From: G963665215 sp963665215
GTDB lineage: Bacteria; Chloroflexota; Dehalococcoidia; Lucifugimonadales; CAUZJF01
DNA length: 64,000 bases
Assembly: GCA_963665215.2 (NCBI GenBank)
Contig: CAXXWW010000003.1
Location: forward strand, 62,001 to 126,000
Direction: 5' to 3'
The notes under the pieces are model-generated. The model made no database searches. It had not been told where the DNA came from and saw nothing but the letters and a program-made list of their open reading frames with translations. The position numbers were made by a program, and so were the translations under genes. Of the stretch, positions 38,693 to 48,232 are shown piece after piece (within the stretch, counting starts at the first letter, position 1; every line of letters begins with the position of its first letter).

Positions 38693-40015
38693 ATGGCGAG
38701 CGATACCGACCGCGTCCTCAAGACCGTCGACGACATGAAACAGGAGATCGTGGACGGGTTGATTAGTCTGGTCCAGGTGCCTAGCGTTAACCCCAAGTAC
38801 CCCGGCGTGGACTTCGACGAGGTCCTGGGCGGCGAGAGCGAGGCCAACGAGATCATCGCCGGTTTGTACAGGGGGATTGGGGCCGACGTCGACGTCTGGG
38901 CAGAAGAGCCCAAGCGCAACAACGTCGTGGGCACGATCAAGGGGACGGGCGGCGGCAGGTCTCTGATCTTCAACGGACACATCGATACGGTCCCCACCGG
39001 GCGGCATGAGGACTGGAAGTTTCAGAACCCCTTCAGCGGACGGATAGAGGACAACAACATCTACGGCCGCGGGGCCTGCGACATGAAGGGCGGCCTTGTG
39101 GCCCAGGCGATGGCCGCCACCGCCATGCAAAGGGCCGGCGTGAGGCTCCGAGGCGACCTTATCCTCGAGAGCGTCGTCGGCGAGGAGGTGATGGATCACG
39201 AGGCCGGCACGACGGCGACGGTTCGCCGCGGCTACACGGCCGACGCGGCCATCGTGTCCGAGCCGTCCGCGTCGGGCGAGACCCCGCTTACCGTGGTCCC
39301 CGTCAGCCCTGGGCTGCTGTGGATGGCCGTCACGTGCGTGGGCAAGGCCAGCCACGCCTCCAACCGGGCCGAGACGATACGCGCCGGCGGGCCGGGCGCC
39401 GCGGTTGGCGTCAACGCCATCGACAAGGGCCACCTCATCTTCAACGCGCTGCTCAAGCTGGAGCAGGAGTGGGGGCTCACCAAGAAGCACCACCTGTTCA
39501 ATCCCGGCCATTTTGTGCTGCATCCGGGCGTGATAACCGGGGGCCCGCACGGCGTCCTGGTGCCCTTCATCATCTCCGAGTTCACCACCATCGAGTACGC
39601 CATCTGGTACCACCCCGAAGAGGACGTCGAGGCCGTCAAGAAAGAGGTCGAGGAGTACATTCGGCATGCGGCGGCGATGGATGAATGGCTCAGGGACAAT
39701 CCTCCCCAGGTCGAGTGGAAGCTGCACTGGCCTCCCTTCAACATCAAGGAGGACCATCCGATCGTCCAGACCGTCATGTCCGCCCACGAGAAAGCGGCCA
39801 AGGGGACCCGGTTTGAAGGGCCCTCTGTTGTGGCGGGATTCTACGCGGTGGACGACGGCACGTTCCTGACGGCCAACGGGATTCCCGCCGTCACCTACGG
39901 GCCGGGCAGCATCCACCACGCCCACATGGTGGATGAGTTCGTGAACATCGACGAGCTGATCACGTCCACAAAGTCCTACGTGCTGGCGGCGATGGACTGG
40001 TGCGGAGTGGCGTAG
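38693..40015 (+). CDS. M20-family metallopeptidase/deacylase
   Basis: 440 residues of the ArgE/DapE/ACY1/CPG2 group. Metal-site segments are IFNGHIDTVPTG, GRGACDMKGG, VVGEEVMDHEAGT and, at the C-terminus, YGPGSIHHAHMVDEF. A dimerisation domain with ASHASNRAE sits in the middle. It probably hydrolyses an N-acyl or amide bond in a small molecule in the cytosol with two zinc ions. ATG 38693 has gaggaggga seven bases upstream. Confidence 0.85.
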   Translation: MASDTDRVLKTVDDMKQEIVDGLISLVQVPSVNPKYPGVDFDEVLGGESEANEIIAGLYRGIGADVDVWAEEPKRNNVVGTIKGTGGGRSLIFNGHIDTVPTGRHEDWKFQNPFSGRIEDNNIYGRGACDMKGGLVAQAMAATAMQRAGVRLRGDLILESVVGEEVMDHEAGTTATVRRGYTADAAIVSEPSASGETPLTVVPVSPGLLWMAVTCVGKASHASNRAETIRAGGPGAAVGVNAIDKGHLIFNALLKLEQEWGLTKKHHLFNPGHFVLHPGVITGGPHGVLVPFIISEFTTIEYAIWYHPEEDVEAVKKEVEEYIRHAAAMDEWLRDNPPQVEWKLHWPPFNIKEDHPIVQTVMSAHEKAAKGTRFEGPSVVAGFYAVDDGTFLTANGIPAVTYGPGSIHHAHMVDEFVNIDELITSTKSYVLAAMDWCGVA

Positions 40016-40450
40016 CTCCAGCGGCGAGGGCCCGCTGTCGACGGGACCGCTCTCGCTGTGCACTAGCAGGCTGATCCCGCCACAGGCGGGCGGATGGGGA
40101 GTGCAGAGGGGTTAAGCCCCGGCGCCTGTCCTGAGCTTGTTGAAGGGCAAGGGGGATGGGGAATTCCCCATGCCCCCAAAGGGCGGGGGGGCGGGATATG
40201 ATGCCATCATTACCAAGGTTGACTTACGACTAGTACCTATTTCAGGTGGATCTAACAACCTGTCGTTCTGAGCGGGAGCGAAGAACCTGGTGGGGTCGGG
40301 TACCAGGATAGCCCGACTAAGCCCGGCGGTGACACCACCCCAGGCTCATCGTCGCGCGGCTCCTCAGAATGACAATCAATTCTAGCTGGACAGAGTGCTA
40401 AGGCGAGGCAAGAGGACGTAGCAGAGTGAAGTCCCATCAGGAGGCCTTAC
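40016..40450. repeat. Intergenic REP-like repeats
   Basis: Contains the gcaggctgat...gcggatggggagtgcagagg module, cctgtcctgagcttgttgaa, and gttctgagcgggagcgaaga followed by acctggtggggt, which matches about 20980-21030. No gene is seen. aggaggcctt near 40440 serves the next gene. Confidence 0.6.
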
Positions 40451-41500
40451 ATGGTTGTCAAAGTAACGGCTGAAGTTTCCAAAGGAATGAAGCGTTTCAG
40501 GGACGCCAGGGATCTTGGGTCCGATTATCTGGCGGGGAAACAGCGGGCGGACGGAAGCTTCGAGGGCGTCGAGGATGGGGCGGGCGCGTACTGGGGTATA
40601 CCGATCGCCCTCTTCGTGGGCGGCCACTCCAACGCGGCGAACCGGCTCTTTAGCTGGATACGCAACAACGCCTTCACGCCGGACGGCGACATCGGTCCGA
40701 GCCCAGGAAGGCCGGGCCTGTACCACTACCCCTATGAGAAGTCGTGGCTGATCGAGGGGGCTCACAGGCTCGCGCAGTTCGACCTGTCGCAGAAGGGCAT
40801 GGACTTCATGCAGCGCTTCTGGGACCCGGAGAGCGGCGGGTTCTACTCCAGCCCGTCGGAGCGGAGCGCCGAAACGAAGATGGACCTCTGGGTGACCAGC
40901 GGATGCGCCCGGGCCGCACTCTACACCGGCAGGCTCGACGTCGCCAGAGGCGCCGCCCGGTGGATGAAGGACCTCATGGAGGCCCAGCCCAACTATCCCG
41001 AGCAGTTATACACGGTCTACAGCCGGGCGAAGGGGCTGTACACGACGCCTGACCCGGAAAGCGACGACATAAGGCGGATGCTCAAGTGGGCCATAGACAC
41101 TCGGTACGTTCTGAACCAGGACGCGACCCGTGACCAGACCTTTTACCACCCCGGAATCGCCGGCGGATTTCTCGCGCGCCTCTACCAGAGCACGGGCGAG
41201 GAGGAGTGGCTGGAGCTGTCGAAGGAGTATATGCGCTTCGCAGACGGGGCCAGCGACTACCTCTTCCGCATCCTCCGCGCCGGCAAGACCGGGTGGGCCG
41301 CCGCAGTGCTCTACACCATCACCGGTGAGCAGAAGTACAGGGACATGACCGTCCGCATCGGCGACAACATCATCGCCCTCCAATCGAAGGAGGGATTCTG
41401 GAGTGGCGCGCTGGAGAAGACGGACACGCCCGCACTCAACCTCTCCGCCGAGATGGTGGTCTGGCTGGACGAGATCTATCAGGCCGTGGGCCACGAGTAG
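40451..41500 (+). CDS. Alpha/alpha-toroid protein (six-hairpin glycosidase-like)
   Basis: 349 residues with repeated helical hairpins (SDYLAGKQRADGSFEGVEDG, WLIEGAHRLAQFDLSQ, SGCARAALYTGRLDVARGAA, FLARLYQSTGEEEWLELSKE, GWAAAVLYTITGEQKYRD). This pattern fits an (alpha/alpha)6 barrel as in glycoside hydrolase- or terpene-cyclase-like folds. No signal peptide, so cytosolic. No catalytic residues can be named. ATG 40451 has aggaggcc in front. Confidence 0.55.
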   Translation: MVVKVTAEVSKGMKRFRDARDLGSDYLAGKQRADGSFEGVEDGAGAYWGIPIALFVGGHSNAANRLFSWIRNNAFTPDGDIGPSPGRPGLYHYPYEKSWLIEGAHRLAQFDLSQKGMDFMQRFWDPESGGFYSSPSERSAETKMDLWVTSGCARAALYTGRLDVARGAARWMKDLMEAQPNYPEQLYTVYSRAKGLYTTPDPESDDIRRMLKWAIDTRYVLNQDATRDQTFYHPGIAGGFLARLYQSTGEEEWLELSKEYMRFADGASDYLFRILRAGKTGWAAAVLYTITGEQKYRDMTVRIGDNIIALQSKEGFWSGALEKTDTPALNLSAEMVVWLDEIYQAVGHE

Positions 41501-41692
41501 CAGTACCCGCTCCGGTACGGCCGGCCCATGACCAGGCTCTAGGGCTTGTAGATCTCGGCGGTGTTGGTGAGCGTGCCGACGCCGTCCCTATCCAGCGTGT
41601 CGCCGATGCTCTCCAACTTTGATCTGGGGGAGTCTTTTAGGCCAGCGCCCTCTTCAACCTGCCGGATCGGACCCAACAGATGAAATCCAGGC

Positions 41693-42082
41693 TCAGTTGC
41701 CCCCGCTCTGAACCACGATTGTGAAAGTAGTCCCATGCGCGATGTTGGTAATGGTAAAGGTTCCTGGTTGATCGAAGGTTAGCGTACGGTCCTCTTTGGT
41801 AAACTCACCTGTGTTTAACCCCAATTCCTCATTGGACAGGGGGTGGCTCATAGTCTCGAGATTGCGGAAGATGACCGCTTCGCCGACCCCAATGGTCAAT
41901 TTAGGTGGCTCGAAGTAACTGTGGCTTAATTCTACGACTTTAGGAGGCTGATCGACAGCACCTTCGCTGCCTGTTGGGCCTCCCGACTCGCCTCCACCGC
42001 AGCCTCCCACGGCCAGCAACAACACCAGGCAGATTGCTCCTAAGAGAAGCTTGACGGGGACCATACAGGCCGATTGAAACAT
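41693..42082 (-). CDS. Cupredoxin-fold lipoprotein
   Basis: 129 residues from ATG 42082 (aaggag six bases upstream). A hydrophobic signal ends in the lipobox LAVGGC with C28 as the acylated cysteine, so it is anchored on the outer face of the membrane. The mature part (SYFEPPKLTIGVGEAVIFRN, THPL-like MSHPLS, FDQPGTFTITNIAHGTTFTI) looks like a plastocyanin/cupredoxin beta-sandwich. The usual Cys copper ligand near the C-terminus is missing, so a type 1 copper site is unlikely. Confidence 0.7.
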   Translation of the reverse strand: MFQSACMVPVKLLLGAICLVLLLAVGGCGGGESGGPTGSEGAVDQPPKVVELSHSYFEPPKLTIGVGEAVIFRNLETMSHPLSNEELGLNTGEFTKEDRTLTFDQPGTFTITNIAHGTTFTIVVQSGGN

Positions 42083-42863
42083 TTCCCACTCCTTCACGAT
42101 CGATCAGAACAGTGCAAACAAGATAAGACCTCAACGATACCCGCTACCCGGTGCTGCAAGAAGACTGCTAACTTATGGTCGATTTATCAGAGGACGGACC
42201 GGTAAGCCATTATACACGCCTGAGAACTGCCGCTGGGACCTCCCTAAGTCGAGCATCACAGAGTGCCCAGCGTACAGAGTCCGCCCCTCCCAAATTGTGC
42301 CGGTGAGGCTAAGAGCTTCGAACAGTGCTCATTATTATGGGGGAGTCCAGAGGGGGCAAACCGCCTCTGGCAGGGGCTGGGCCTGTCCTGAGTAGCCCTT
42401 CCATGGTGGAATGGCGTATCGAAGGGAGCCCGTCGAAGGGGTGTCCCCAGATTTGTTTTAGTCCCCCTCCCCCTTGCCAAGGAGCCTCTCTCAGAACTGG
42501 CCTCGGGAGGCAATCGGTTCCTTCCTCTCCCTTGAAGGGAGAGGATTCAGGTGAGGGTGATCCGACTAGCGGCCGCAATCGTCTACACCGTGAATCCATA
42601 TGCCGACTTTCGTCGGTACCCCCTCATCCTAGCCTTCTCCCGCCAGGGGAGAAGGGACTTTTAGGACACCCTCCAAGAGAGAGGGGGATCAAGGGGGTGA
42701 GGGTCTTGATATGGTCTCAAGGGAAGCATCGGGCGGCGGCCATCAGGGACGTGTAGGGCGGCGTCTTGTTTGCTGGGTATTCAACCAAATGGGCCGGGCC
42801 CCGCAAGAGGAGAAGCCCGGCCCTGACCGCGACCGAATCAAGCGCGCTTCCGCCGCAGGCGGA
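42083..42863. repeat. Long intergenic region with REP-like repeats
   Basis: Repeat words include gggggagtccagagggggca (42342), ccttccatggtggaatggcg (42399), ccccctcccccttgccaagg (42464) and cccttgaagggagagga. Open frames here are fragments of these repeats and not convincing. No gene is seen. Confidence 0.6.
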
Positions 42864-43251
42864 TCAGGACCCGCTGTCGAGGAACAGCGTGGGGGGTGGG
42901 CCGGGGGGCGGCTGGGTCAAGTCAAAGCCGTGGACTTCCTTGATCGTCTCCTTGAACCACACGTCGAACTCGTGTTTAGAGGGGCCCACATTGGCCATGA
43001 ATTCGTCCCCGCCCGGCCCCTGATGCAGGGCTACCACCATTGTGCCCGCCGGAGTTTCGGCCAGCCAGGCCGCATGTCGCGTCAGACCATGTGCCCGCCG
43101 GAGTTTCGGCCAGCCAGGCCGCATGTCGCGTCAGACCATAGCGCCGGTTGAAGTCTTGCAGCTCCTTTTTGCGGGGTCCACTCATCTCTTTAATCCACTC
43201 CTTCCACGTTTCGAGCTTGCCTTTCAGGATCGGTGCTACTATAACTCCCAT
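42864..43251 (-). pseudogene. DUF6176-like small protein broken by a 49-bp tandem duplication
   Basis: From ATG 43251 (aaggaggtcaag upstream) the protein reads MGVIVAPILKGKLETWKEWI to RRYGLTRHAAWLAETPAGT; the next 49 bases repeat the preceding 49 exactly, shifting the frame. In the other frame the normal continuation MVVALHQGPGGDEFMANV to HGFDLTQPPPGPP ends at 42864. Collapsing the duplication restores one frame of about 112 codons with an ABM/Dabb-like fold. Function unknown. Confidence 0.8.
43042..43139. repeat. Perfect 2 x 49-bp tandem duplication
   Basis: 43042-43090 and 43091-43139 are identical. Since 49 is not a multiple of three, it shifts the reading frame of the gene it lies in. 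Confidence 0.95.
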
Positions 43252-43481
43252 CTTGACCTCCTTACCCTTCATTGTGACGCGCTACGCCTGTCGTCCCAAG
43301 TGCCCGCACATCAAGAGCTGCAGGGAGCATTCTCAACAAGTGGGCCTCAAGTCGAGCCCAAGTCAAGCGATGGCGCCTTGGCGTGTCAACCCGATTTGAC
43401 ATATTCACCGTTCCTCGGCGTAACATGGCCATGTTAGATGTCCCCCGCGGCGAGCGCCAAATACATTAATAGGGAGCGTCC

Positions 43482-44447
43482 ATGAAAGCGGTCCAGATAT
43501 CCCGTACCGGAGGCCCGGAAGTCCTGGTTGTCACGGATGTATCAGACCCGAGACCGGGCAAAGACCAGGCCCTTATCGAGATCGAGGCCATTGGAGTCAA
43601 CTTCATAGACATCTACATTCGGTCTGGCCGGTACCCCCGTGACCTGCCTCTGGTCCCGGGGGCTGAAGCGGCAGGTACGGTTGTCGAAGTCGGCGAGGAC
43701 GTGCGCGACGTGTCGCCCGGCGACCCGGTCGCCACCGCGGGGGTTATGGGTTCGTACGCCGAGAAGATGGTGGCCCCTTCATGGCAACTCGTGAAGCTTC
43801 CCCAGGGAGTCGATGCCGAGACAGGGGCCGCCGTGATCGAGCAGGGACTCACCGCCCACTACCTGTGTCACTCCACCTATCCCCTCAGCTCGCACGACAC
43901 CGCGTTGGTCCATGCGGGAGCCGGCGGGGTCGGACTGCTTCTAATCCAGATGGCAAAGCGTTTGGGCGCAACCGTCATCACCACAGTCTCGACCGAGGCC
44001 AAGGCCGAGCGTGCACGTGATGCGGGCGCCGACCACGTGATCAATTACGCTGTTCAGGACTTCGAGGACGAAGTGCTCAAAATTACGGAGGGCAGGGGGC
44101 TGCCCGTCGTGTACGATTCCGTTGGCGCTTCGACATTTGACAAAAGCCTCGCATGTCTGGCGCCCCGGGGTTACATGGTCCTCTACGGTCAGTCCAGCGG
44201 TCCAGTGCCAAAGGTGTCCGTCCCGGTAATCAATAGCAAGTCGCTATTCTTTACGCGCCCGTCCCTGACAGACCACACGGCGTCGCGGGAGGAGTTGCTG
44301 CGGAGATCAGACGATGTATTTGGTTGGGTGAGGTCCGGCGAGCTGAAAGTGCACATCCATGGCCGGTACCCACTAAGAGACTCCGCCGAGGCGCACCGCG
44401 CCCTGGAAGGACGGGCGACGACGGGCAAATTGCTGTTGATTCCATGA
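43482..44447 (+). CDS. NADPH:quinone oxidoreductase (zeta-crystallin type)
   Basis: 321 residues of the zinc-less MDR branch. N-terminal EAIGVNFIDIYIRSGRYPRD and the typical LVPGAEAAGTVVEVGEDV, then the nucleotide loop LVHAGAGGVGLLLIQMAKRL and LYGQSSGPVP, ending with GRATTGKLLLIP. No zinc cysteines. It would reduce quinones with one electron. ATG 43482 has gggagcgtcc upstream. It is a single gene. Confidence 0.9.
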   Translation: MKAVQISRTGGPEVLVVTDVSDPRPGKDQALIEIEAIGVNFIDIYIRSGRYPRDLPLVPGAEAAGTVVEVGEDVRDVSPGDPVATAGVMGSYAEKMVAPSWQLVKLPQGVDAETGAAVIEQGLTAHYLCHSTYPLSSHDTALVHAGAGGVGLLLIQMAKRLGATVITTVSTEAKAERARDAGADHVINYAVQDFEDEVLKITEGRGLPVVYDSVGASTFDKSLACLAPRGYMVLYGQSSGPVPKVSVPVINSKSLFFTRPSLTDHTASREELLRRSDDVFGWVRSGELKVHIHGRYPLRDSAEAHRALEGRATTGKLLLIP

Positions 44448-44660
44448 CTCGAATCCCGTATCCGTATCGTCTGCGTACCAAGCTCGTGCATCTTTGTCCG
44501 CGGCATCCCTCGGGCAATATGTCGATTGACAACATTAGCAGCGGGTTATAGAGTTCGTGCCATCCCAGAATGTAGTGTTTACGAAGGCGCCGGGTTCCAT
44601 CTGGCTGGGTCAAGGCATTCGTGCTGGACCCTCAGCTCACAAGCAACGGGAGGTTTTCGG

Positions 44661-47195
44661 GTGTCAGACTACCAGCCGATCGACATATCAAGATGGTGCA
44701 ACGCGGGCGTTGCGGCTCTCGGCCCGGAGGAGGAGCCAACAACCGATAAAGCCTCCGGAGAGCGGATAGAGGCGAGGGTGCACACCGGACGTCAGACGTT
44801 TCGGGGGCTCCCATTTCTGGTGGGGGCGCCGGATGGCGAACCCGGTGGCGACTGCTTCATAGTCCTGGGCGGCTCCGACGCATCCGTCACGGTCCGGATC
44901 GGCGCGAAGGCCAGCCGCGTCATTGTGGCCCATACGTTGCTGGAGACCACGTTTCCGGAAGACGGCCGCTCTGGCAAGAAGGTCGCCGATTACGTCTTCC
45001 ACATGGCGGGGGGTGGCGAGGAGCGTGTCCCGGTACGGGAGAGCTTCGAAATCGGCCCCCTCCCCTATGGACGGGGGCAGTTCCTCGCCGTTGCCGATAC
45101 TAAATCGGACCTGCTTCCGCGATATGAGGGGGAGTTTGGCAGGGCAGGCTGGCGTCAAGTGGAATCGCGGGGCGGTATTTCTCGCTTGTACTACCTGTGG
45201 GCATGGAGGAACCCCGACCCGGAGCATGCTATCGAGTCTCTGGAGATCGTGCCGGCTGGGCCACGCTTCGTGGTCGCGGGAATTACGCTGGGCCACCTGG
45301 ACGAGCACCCCTTCGCCAGGGAGGGAAGCCGGCCAGCACGCATCATCCTGACCGACCCTGAAGACGCTCGGACGCCTGGTGCCCTGGAGGTGGCGGTCGA
45401 CCGCGGCGACACGACGTACGTCTATCCGCTGCCCCAGGCTTCGACCGATGAGTTCATTGGCGACCCGTACAAGGGTTGGGGGCAGAGGCAGAACGAGCGG
45501 TCCAGCCCCACCTACGTGGAGATCTCCGCAATCCCGTCCGCGACGGTCGCAGTCAAGCAGGGCGGCAAGGACGTAGGGAAGGTGAACTGGGGCGAGGTGC
45601 AGGACCAGGGCGCCGTCGAGACGCCCCGGATGCGCTTCGAGTTGATCGACCCCGGCAAGAATTGGGTCAGCGTAACGGTGCTGGACGAAGATACAGGCAG
45701 GCCGGTGCCGTGCCGAGTGCACTTCCGTTCTCCCGATGGTGTCCCTTACCAGCCCCACGGCCATCACAACCACGTAAACTCCAACCTGGCCACCTTTAAC
45801 TTCAACATTGGCGGCGACGTCCGGCTCGGCCAGATAACCTACGCCTACATAGATGGGACCTGCCAGGGCTGGCTGCCTCGCGGCGAGGTGGTGGTGGACA
45901 TCGCTCGTGGGTTCGAGTACGAACCGCTGCGCACCAGGGTCAACATCGAGCCGGGCCAACGCGAGCTTACGTTGCGGATCAAACGCTGGATCAACATGAA
46001 CGCCGACGGTTGGTACAGCGGCGACTCCCACGTGCACTTCCTCTCGGCGCAGGGCGCCCTGACCGAGTCGCGGAGCGAAGATCTGAACGTGGTCAATCTG
46101 CTTCAGTCTCAATGGGGCAGCCTGTTCACGAGCGCGCAGGAGTTCACGGGCGCTCCCGGCATCTCTCAGTTCGGTGACAACATCGTCTACGTCTCTCAGG
46201 AGAACCGGCAGCACTTCTTGGGCCACATGATACTTTGGGGGCTGAAGAAGCAGGTGATGCCATGGTGCTCCGACGGCGCCGGTGAAGCCGAGATAGGCGG
46301 GACGTTGGAGACGACCCTCAGCGAGTGGGCAGACAGGTGTCACGCCCAGGGCGGCACCGTCATAGCCCCGCATTTCTGGGGCTTGAACAGGGAGGCGGTG
46401 CCGCTGGTGGCTACCGGCCGGCTGGACGGCATCGAGCTGTGCGGGCACCAGAAAAAGTTTCCCCACGACGAGTACTATCGTGTGCTGAACTGCGGTTACA
46501 AGATGCCCGTGGTAGGCGGCACCGACAAGATGAGCAGCGACGTGGTGGTGGGCTACAACAGGACCTACGTTCACCTCCGCGACGGCGAGGAGTTCAGTTA
46601 CGACAATTGGTGCCGAAACGTGACTAGGGGCCGCACCTTCCTCAGCTCGGGCCCCATCATCAATCTGACAGTGGACGGCCACGACGTGGGCGATACCGTT
46701 CGCATATCTGGACCGGGGACCGTCGAGGTTGAGGCTTGGGCGGAGAGCGTGCTCCCCATTCACAGGCTAGACATCGTCCAGGCCGGCCGTGTAGTAGCGT
46801 CCGCCGAGTCGCAAGGCCCGACCCGGAGGCTGGAGATCAGGGAGAAGCTGAGGGTGGATGGACACACTTGGATCGCGGCGAGGTGCGGCAGCCCGGACTA
46901 CTTTGGCGATCCGGACTACGACGATATGAAGCGCGGCATCTATGCCCATACCTCGCCGGTCTACATCGCGTGTGGCGGGGAGTGGTGGATGTTCGACCGG
47001 GGCACCACCGAGCATATGCTCACCGTGATTGAAGGCGACATAGCCTATATCCGCGAGACGTCGGGCCAGCACCCGCGCGGGCGGGTCACCCACCACCATG
47101 GCGAGGACGACCACATCGCCCACCTGGAGCGGCCGTTCCACGAGGCGCGCGAGGCCATAGAAGCGCGAATGCGTGAGCTGGGGATAGCTCCCTAA
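44661..47195 (+). CDS. CehA/McbA-family metallohydrolase (PHP-like)
   Basis: 844 residues from GTG 44661 (gggagg nine bases upstream); the open frame upstream has no sensible start. The N-terminal ~430 residues are beta-rich and may bind ligand or partner. At about 500 a PHP-type metal motif GDSHVHF appears, followed by GGTVIAPHFWG, GIELCGH and VVGGTDKMSSD, which fit the metal-binding His and Asp of the CehA/McbA group. Members hydrolyse carbamates or phosphoesters. No signal peptide is visible. Substrate unknown. Confidence 0.75.
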   Translation: MSDYQPIDISRWCNAGVAALGPEEEPTTDKASGERIEARVHTGRQTFRGLPFLVGAPDGEPGGDCFIVLGGSDASVTVRIGAKASRVIVAHTLLETTFPEDGRSGKKVADYVFHMAGGGEERVPVRESFEIGPLPYGRGQFLAVADTKSDLLPRYEGEFGRAGWRQVESRGGISRLYYLWAWRNPDPEHAIESLEIVPAGPRFVVAGITLGHLDEHPFAREGSRPARIILTDPEDARTPGALEVAVDRGDTTYVYPLPQASTDEFIGDPYKGWGQRQNERSSPTYVEISAIPSATVAVKQGGKDVGKVNWGEVQDQGAVETPRMRFELIDPGKNWVSVTVLDEDTGRPVPCRVHFRSPDGVPYQPHGHHNHVNSNLATFNFNIGGDVRLGQITYAYIDGTCQGWLPRGEVVVDIARGFEYEPLRTRVNIEPGQRELTLRIKRWINMNADGWYSGDSHVHFLSAQGALTESRSEDLNVVNLLQSQWGSLFTSAQEFTGAPGISQFGDNIVYVSQENRQHFLGHMILWGLKKQVMPWCSDGAGEAEIGGTLETTLSEWADRCHAQGGTVIAPHFWGLNREAVPLVATGRLDGIELCGHQKKFPHDEYYRVLNCGYKMPVVGGTDKMSSDVVVGYNRTYVHLRDGEEFSYDNWCRNVTRGRTFLSSGPIINLTVDGHDVGDTVRISGPGTVEVEAWAESVLPIHRLDIVQAGRVVASAESQGPTRRLEIREKLRVDGHTWIAARCGSPDYFGDPDYDDMKRGIYAHTSPVYIACGGEWWMFDRGTTEHMLTVIEGDIAYIRETSGQHPRGRVTHHHGEDDHIAHLERPFHEAREAIEARMRELGIAP

Positions 47196-47262
47196 AGGAC
47201 CAGCTCACCGCTGAGATAACAGTGCTGGGAGCTCTATTAGATGTTATATGGAGGAGCCATGC

Positions 47263-48213
47263 TTACTTCCATTTAAGTACCATGTGCATGAAATCATAAT
47301 CGCCCTTCACCAGTGAATTGTAGATGCTCTCGATCTCGGTATAGGGCCTGATCTCAGTGGGGAAAGGGTCCACATCTATCCTTCCGGATATTATGCCCTC
47401 CACGGATTCTTCGAAATTCTCTATCCCCCCTATGGCCCTCGACGCCTCCACGGACAATTCCCTCCCGAATAGAGCCCTGTAGGAAAAATGCACGATTCCC
47501 CGGTCCCCGCCGCCCATCATGAATACTCGGCCGTGCTCCCTCGTGGCCCGCAGCGCCTCCTCCATTGCAGCCGGAGCTCCGCCCGCCACTTCGTAGGACA
47601 CGTCGGCGTACCCGCCTGCCGCGGAGAGCAGCTTCTCTGAAGGGGATTCCTTGGCGGCGTTGACCGTCAGGTCCGCGCCAAGCTCCCCGGCGACCGCCAG
47701 TTTCCCGTCGTTCAAGTCGCATACCATTACGAATCCCGCACCCGCGGATTTCGCGTGCTGGAGGAGCAGGCACCCGAGCACTCCCGCCCCGAAGATCGCG
47801 ACCGTTCCCCGGTATGGGATCCGGCCTCGCTTTATCCCGTGAGTCGCCGTGGCCCCGAGCACGGAGAGAGTGGCTTTTTCAGGCTTGACATGCTCCGGGA
47901 CCCTGTACGCCCCGGCTTCCCGTACGCGCACGTACTCGGCATGCACTCCCATTGTCACGACGCGCTCCCCCGACTTGAAACGGGTAACCTTTGAGCCGCA
48001 TTCCTCGATAATGCCCACGGCCACATACCCCGGCTCGATGGGGTACTTGGACGGGTCCTTTTCCCAGGTCCCGTCGTAGAATATCTTCTCAGTCCCAAGG
48101 CTGACCCCGCTGTATTCCGTGCGCACGAGCATCTGGTCGTCCTCGATCGGCTCAGGGACCGGCCTGTCGACGATCTTCACCTGCATGGGCTTGGGTATTA
48201 TTATCTGGTCCAT
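47263..48213 (-). CDS. Zinc-binding dehydrogenase-like oxidoreductase (MDR)
   Basis: 316 residues. Has the MDR N-terminal fold (TEYSGVSLGTEKIFYDG, IEPGYVAVGIIEECG) and the nucleotide loop AIFGAGVLGCLLLQHAKSAG. The usual zinc cysteines are absent. It resembles MDR enzymes of the bacteriochlorophyllide/threonine-dehydrogenase-like group encoded beside Gfo/Idh/MocA genes. Last of three minus-strand genes with gaps of 16 and 19 bases. Confidence 0.75.
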   Translation of the reverse strand: MDQIIIPKPMQVKIVDRPVPEPIEDDQMLVRTEYSGVSLGTEKIFYDGTWEKDPSKYPIEPGYVAVGIIEECGSKVTRFKSGERVVTMGVHAEYVRVREAGAYRVPEHVKPEKATLSVLGATATHGIKRGRIPYRGTVAIFGAGVLGCLLLQHAKSAGAGFVMVCDLNDGKLAVAGELGADLTVNAAKESPSEKLLSAAGGYADVSYEVAGGAPAAMEEALRATREHGRVFMMGGGDRGIVHFSYRALFGRELSVEASRAIGGIENFEESVEGIISGRIDVDPFPTEIRPYTEIESIYNSLVKGDYDFMHMVLKWK

Positions 48214-48232
48214 GATGCTTTTCCTCGGTTAT

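Noticed and set aside
38594..40063. 489-codon minus-strand frame
   Set aside because: Antisense shadow of the M20 peptidase gene, which has the catalytic motifs and a strong ribosome site.
41539..41736. 65-codon minus-strand frame downstream of the toroid protein
   Set aside because: No ribosome site or family match; at best a C-terminal remnant (ends NTAEIYKP).
43042..43139. Tandem 49-bp units as a CRISPR array
   Set aside because: There are only two abutting units without spacers; it is a local duplication inside a gene.
44688..46763. 691-codon minus-strand frame
   Set aside because: It mirrors the CehA/McbA-type gene on the other strand; no ribosome site and no recognisable motif.
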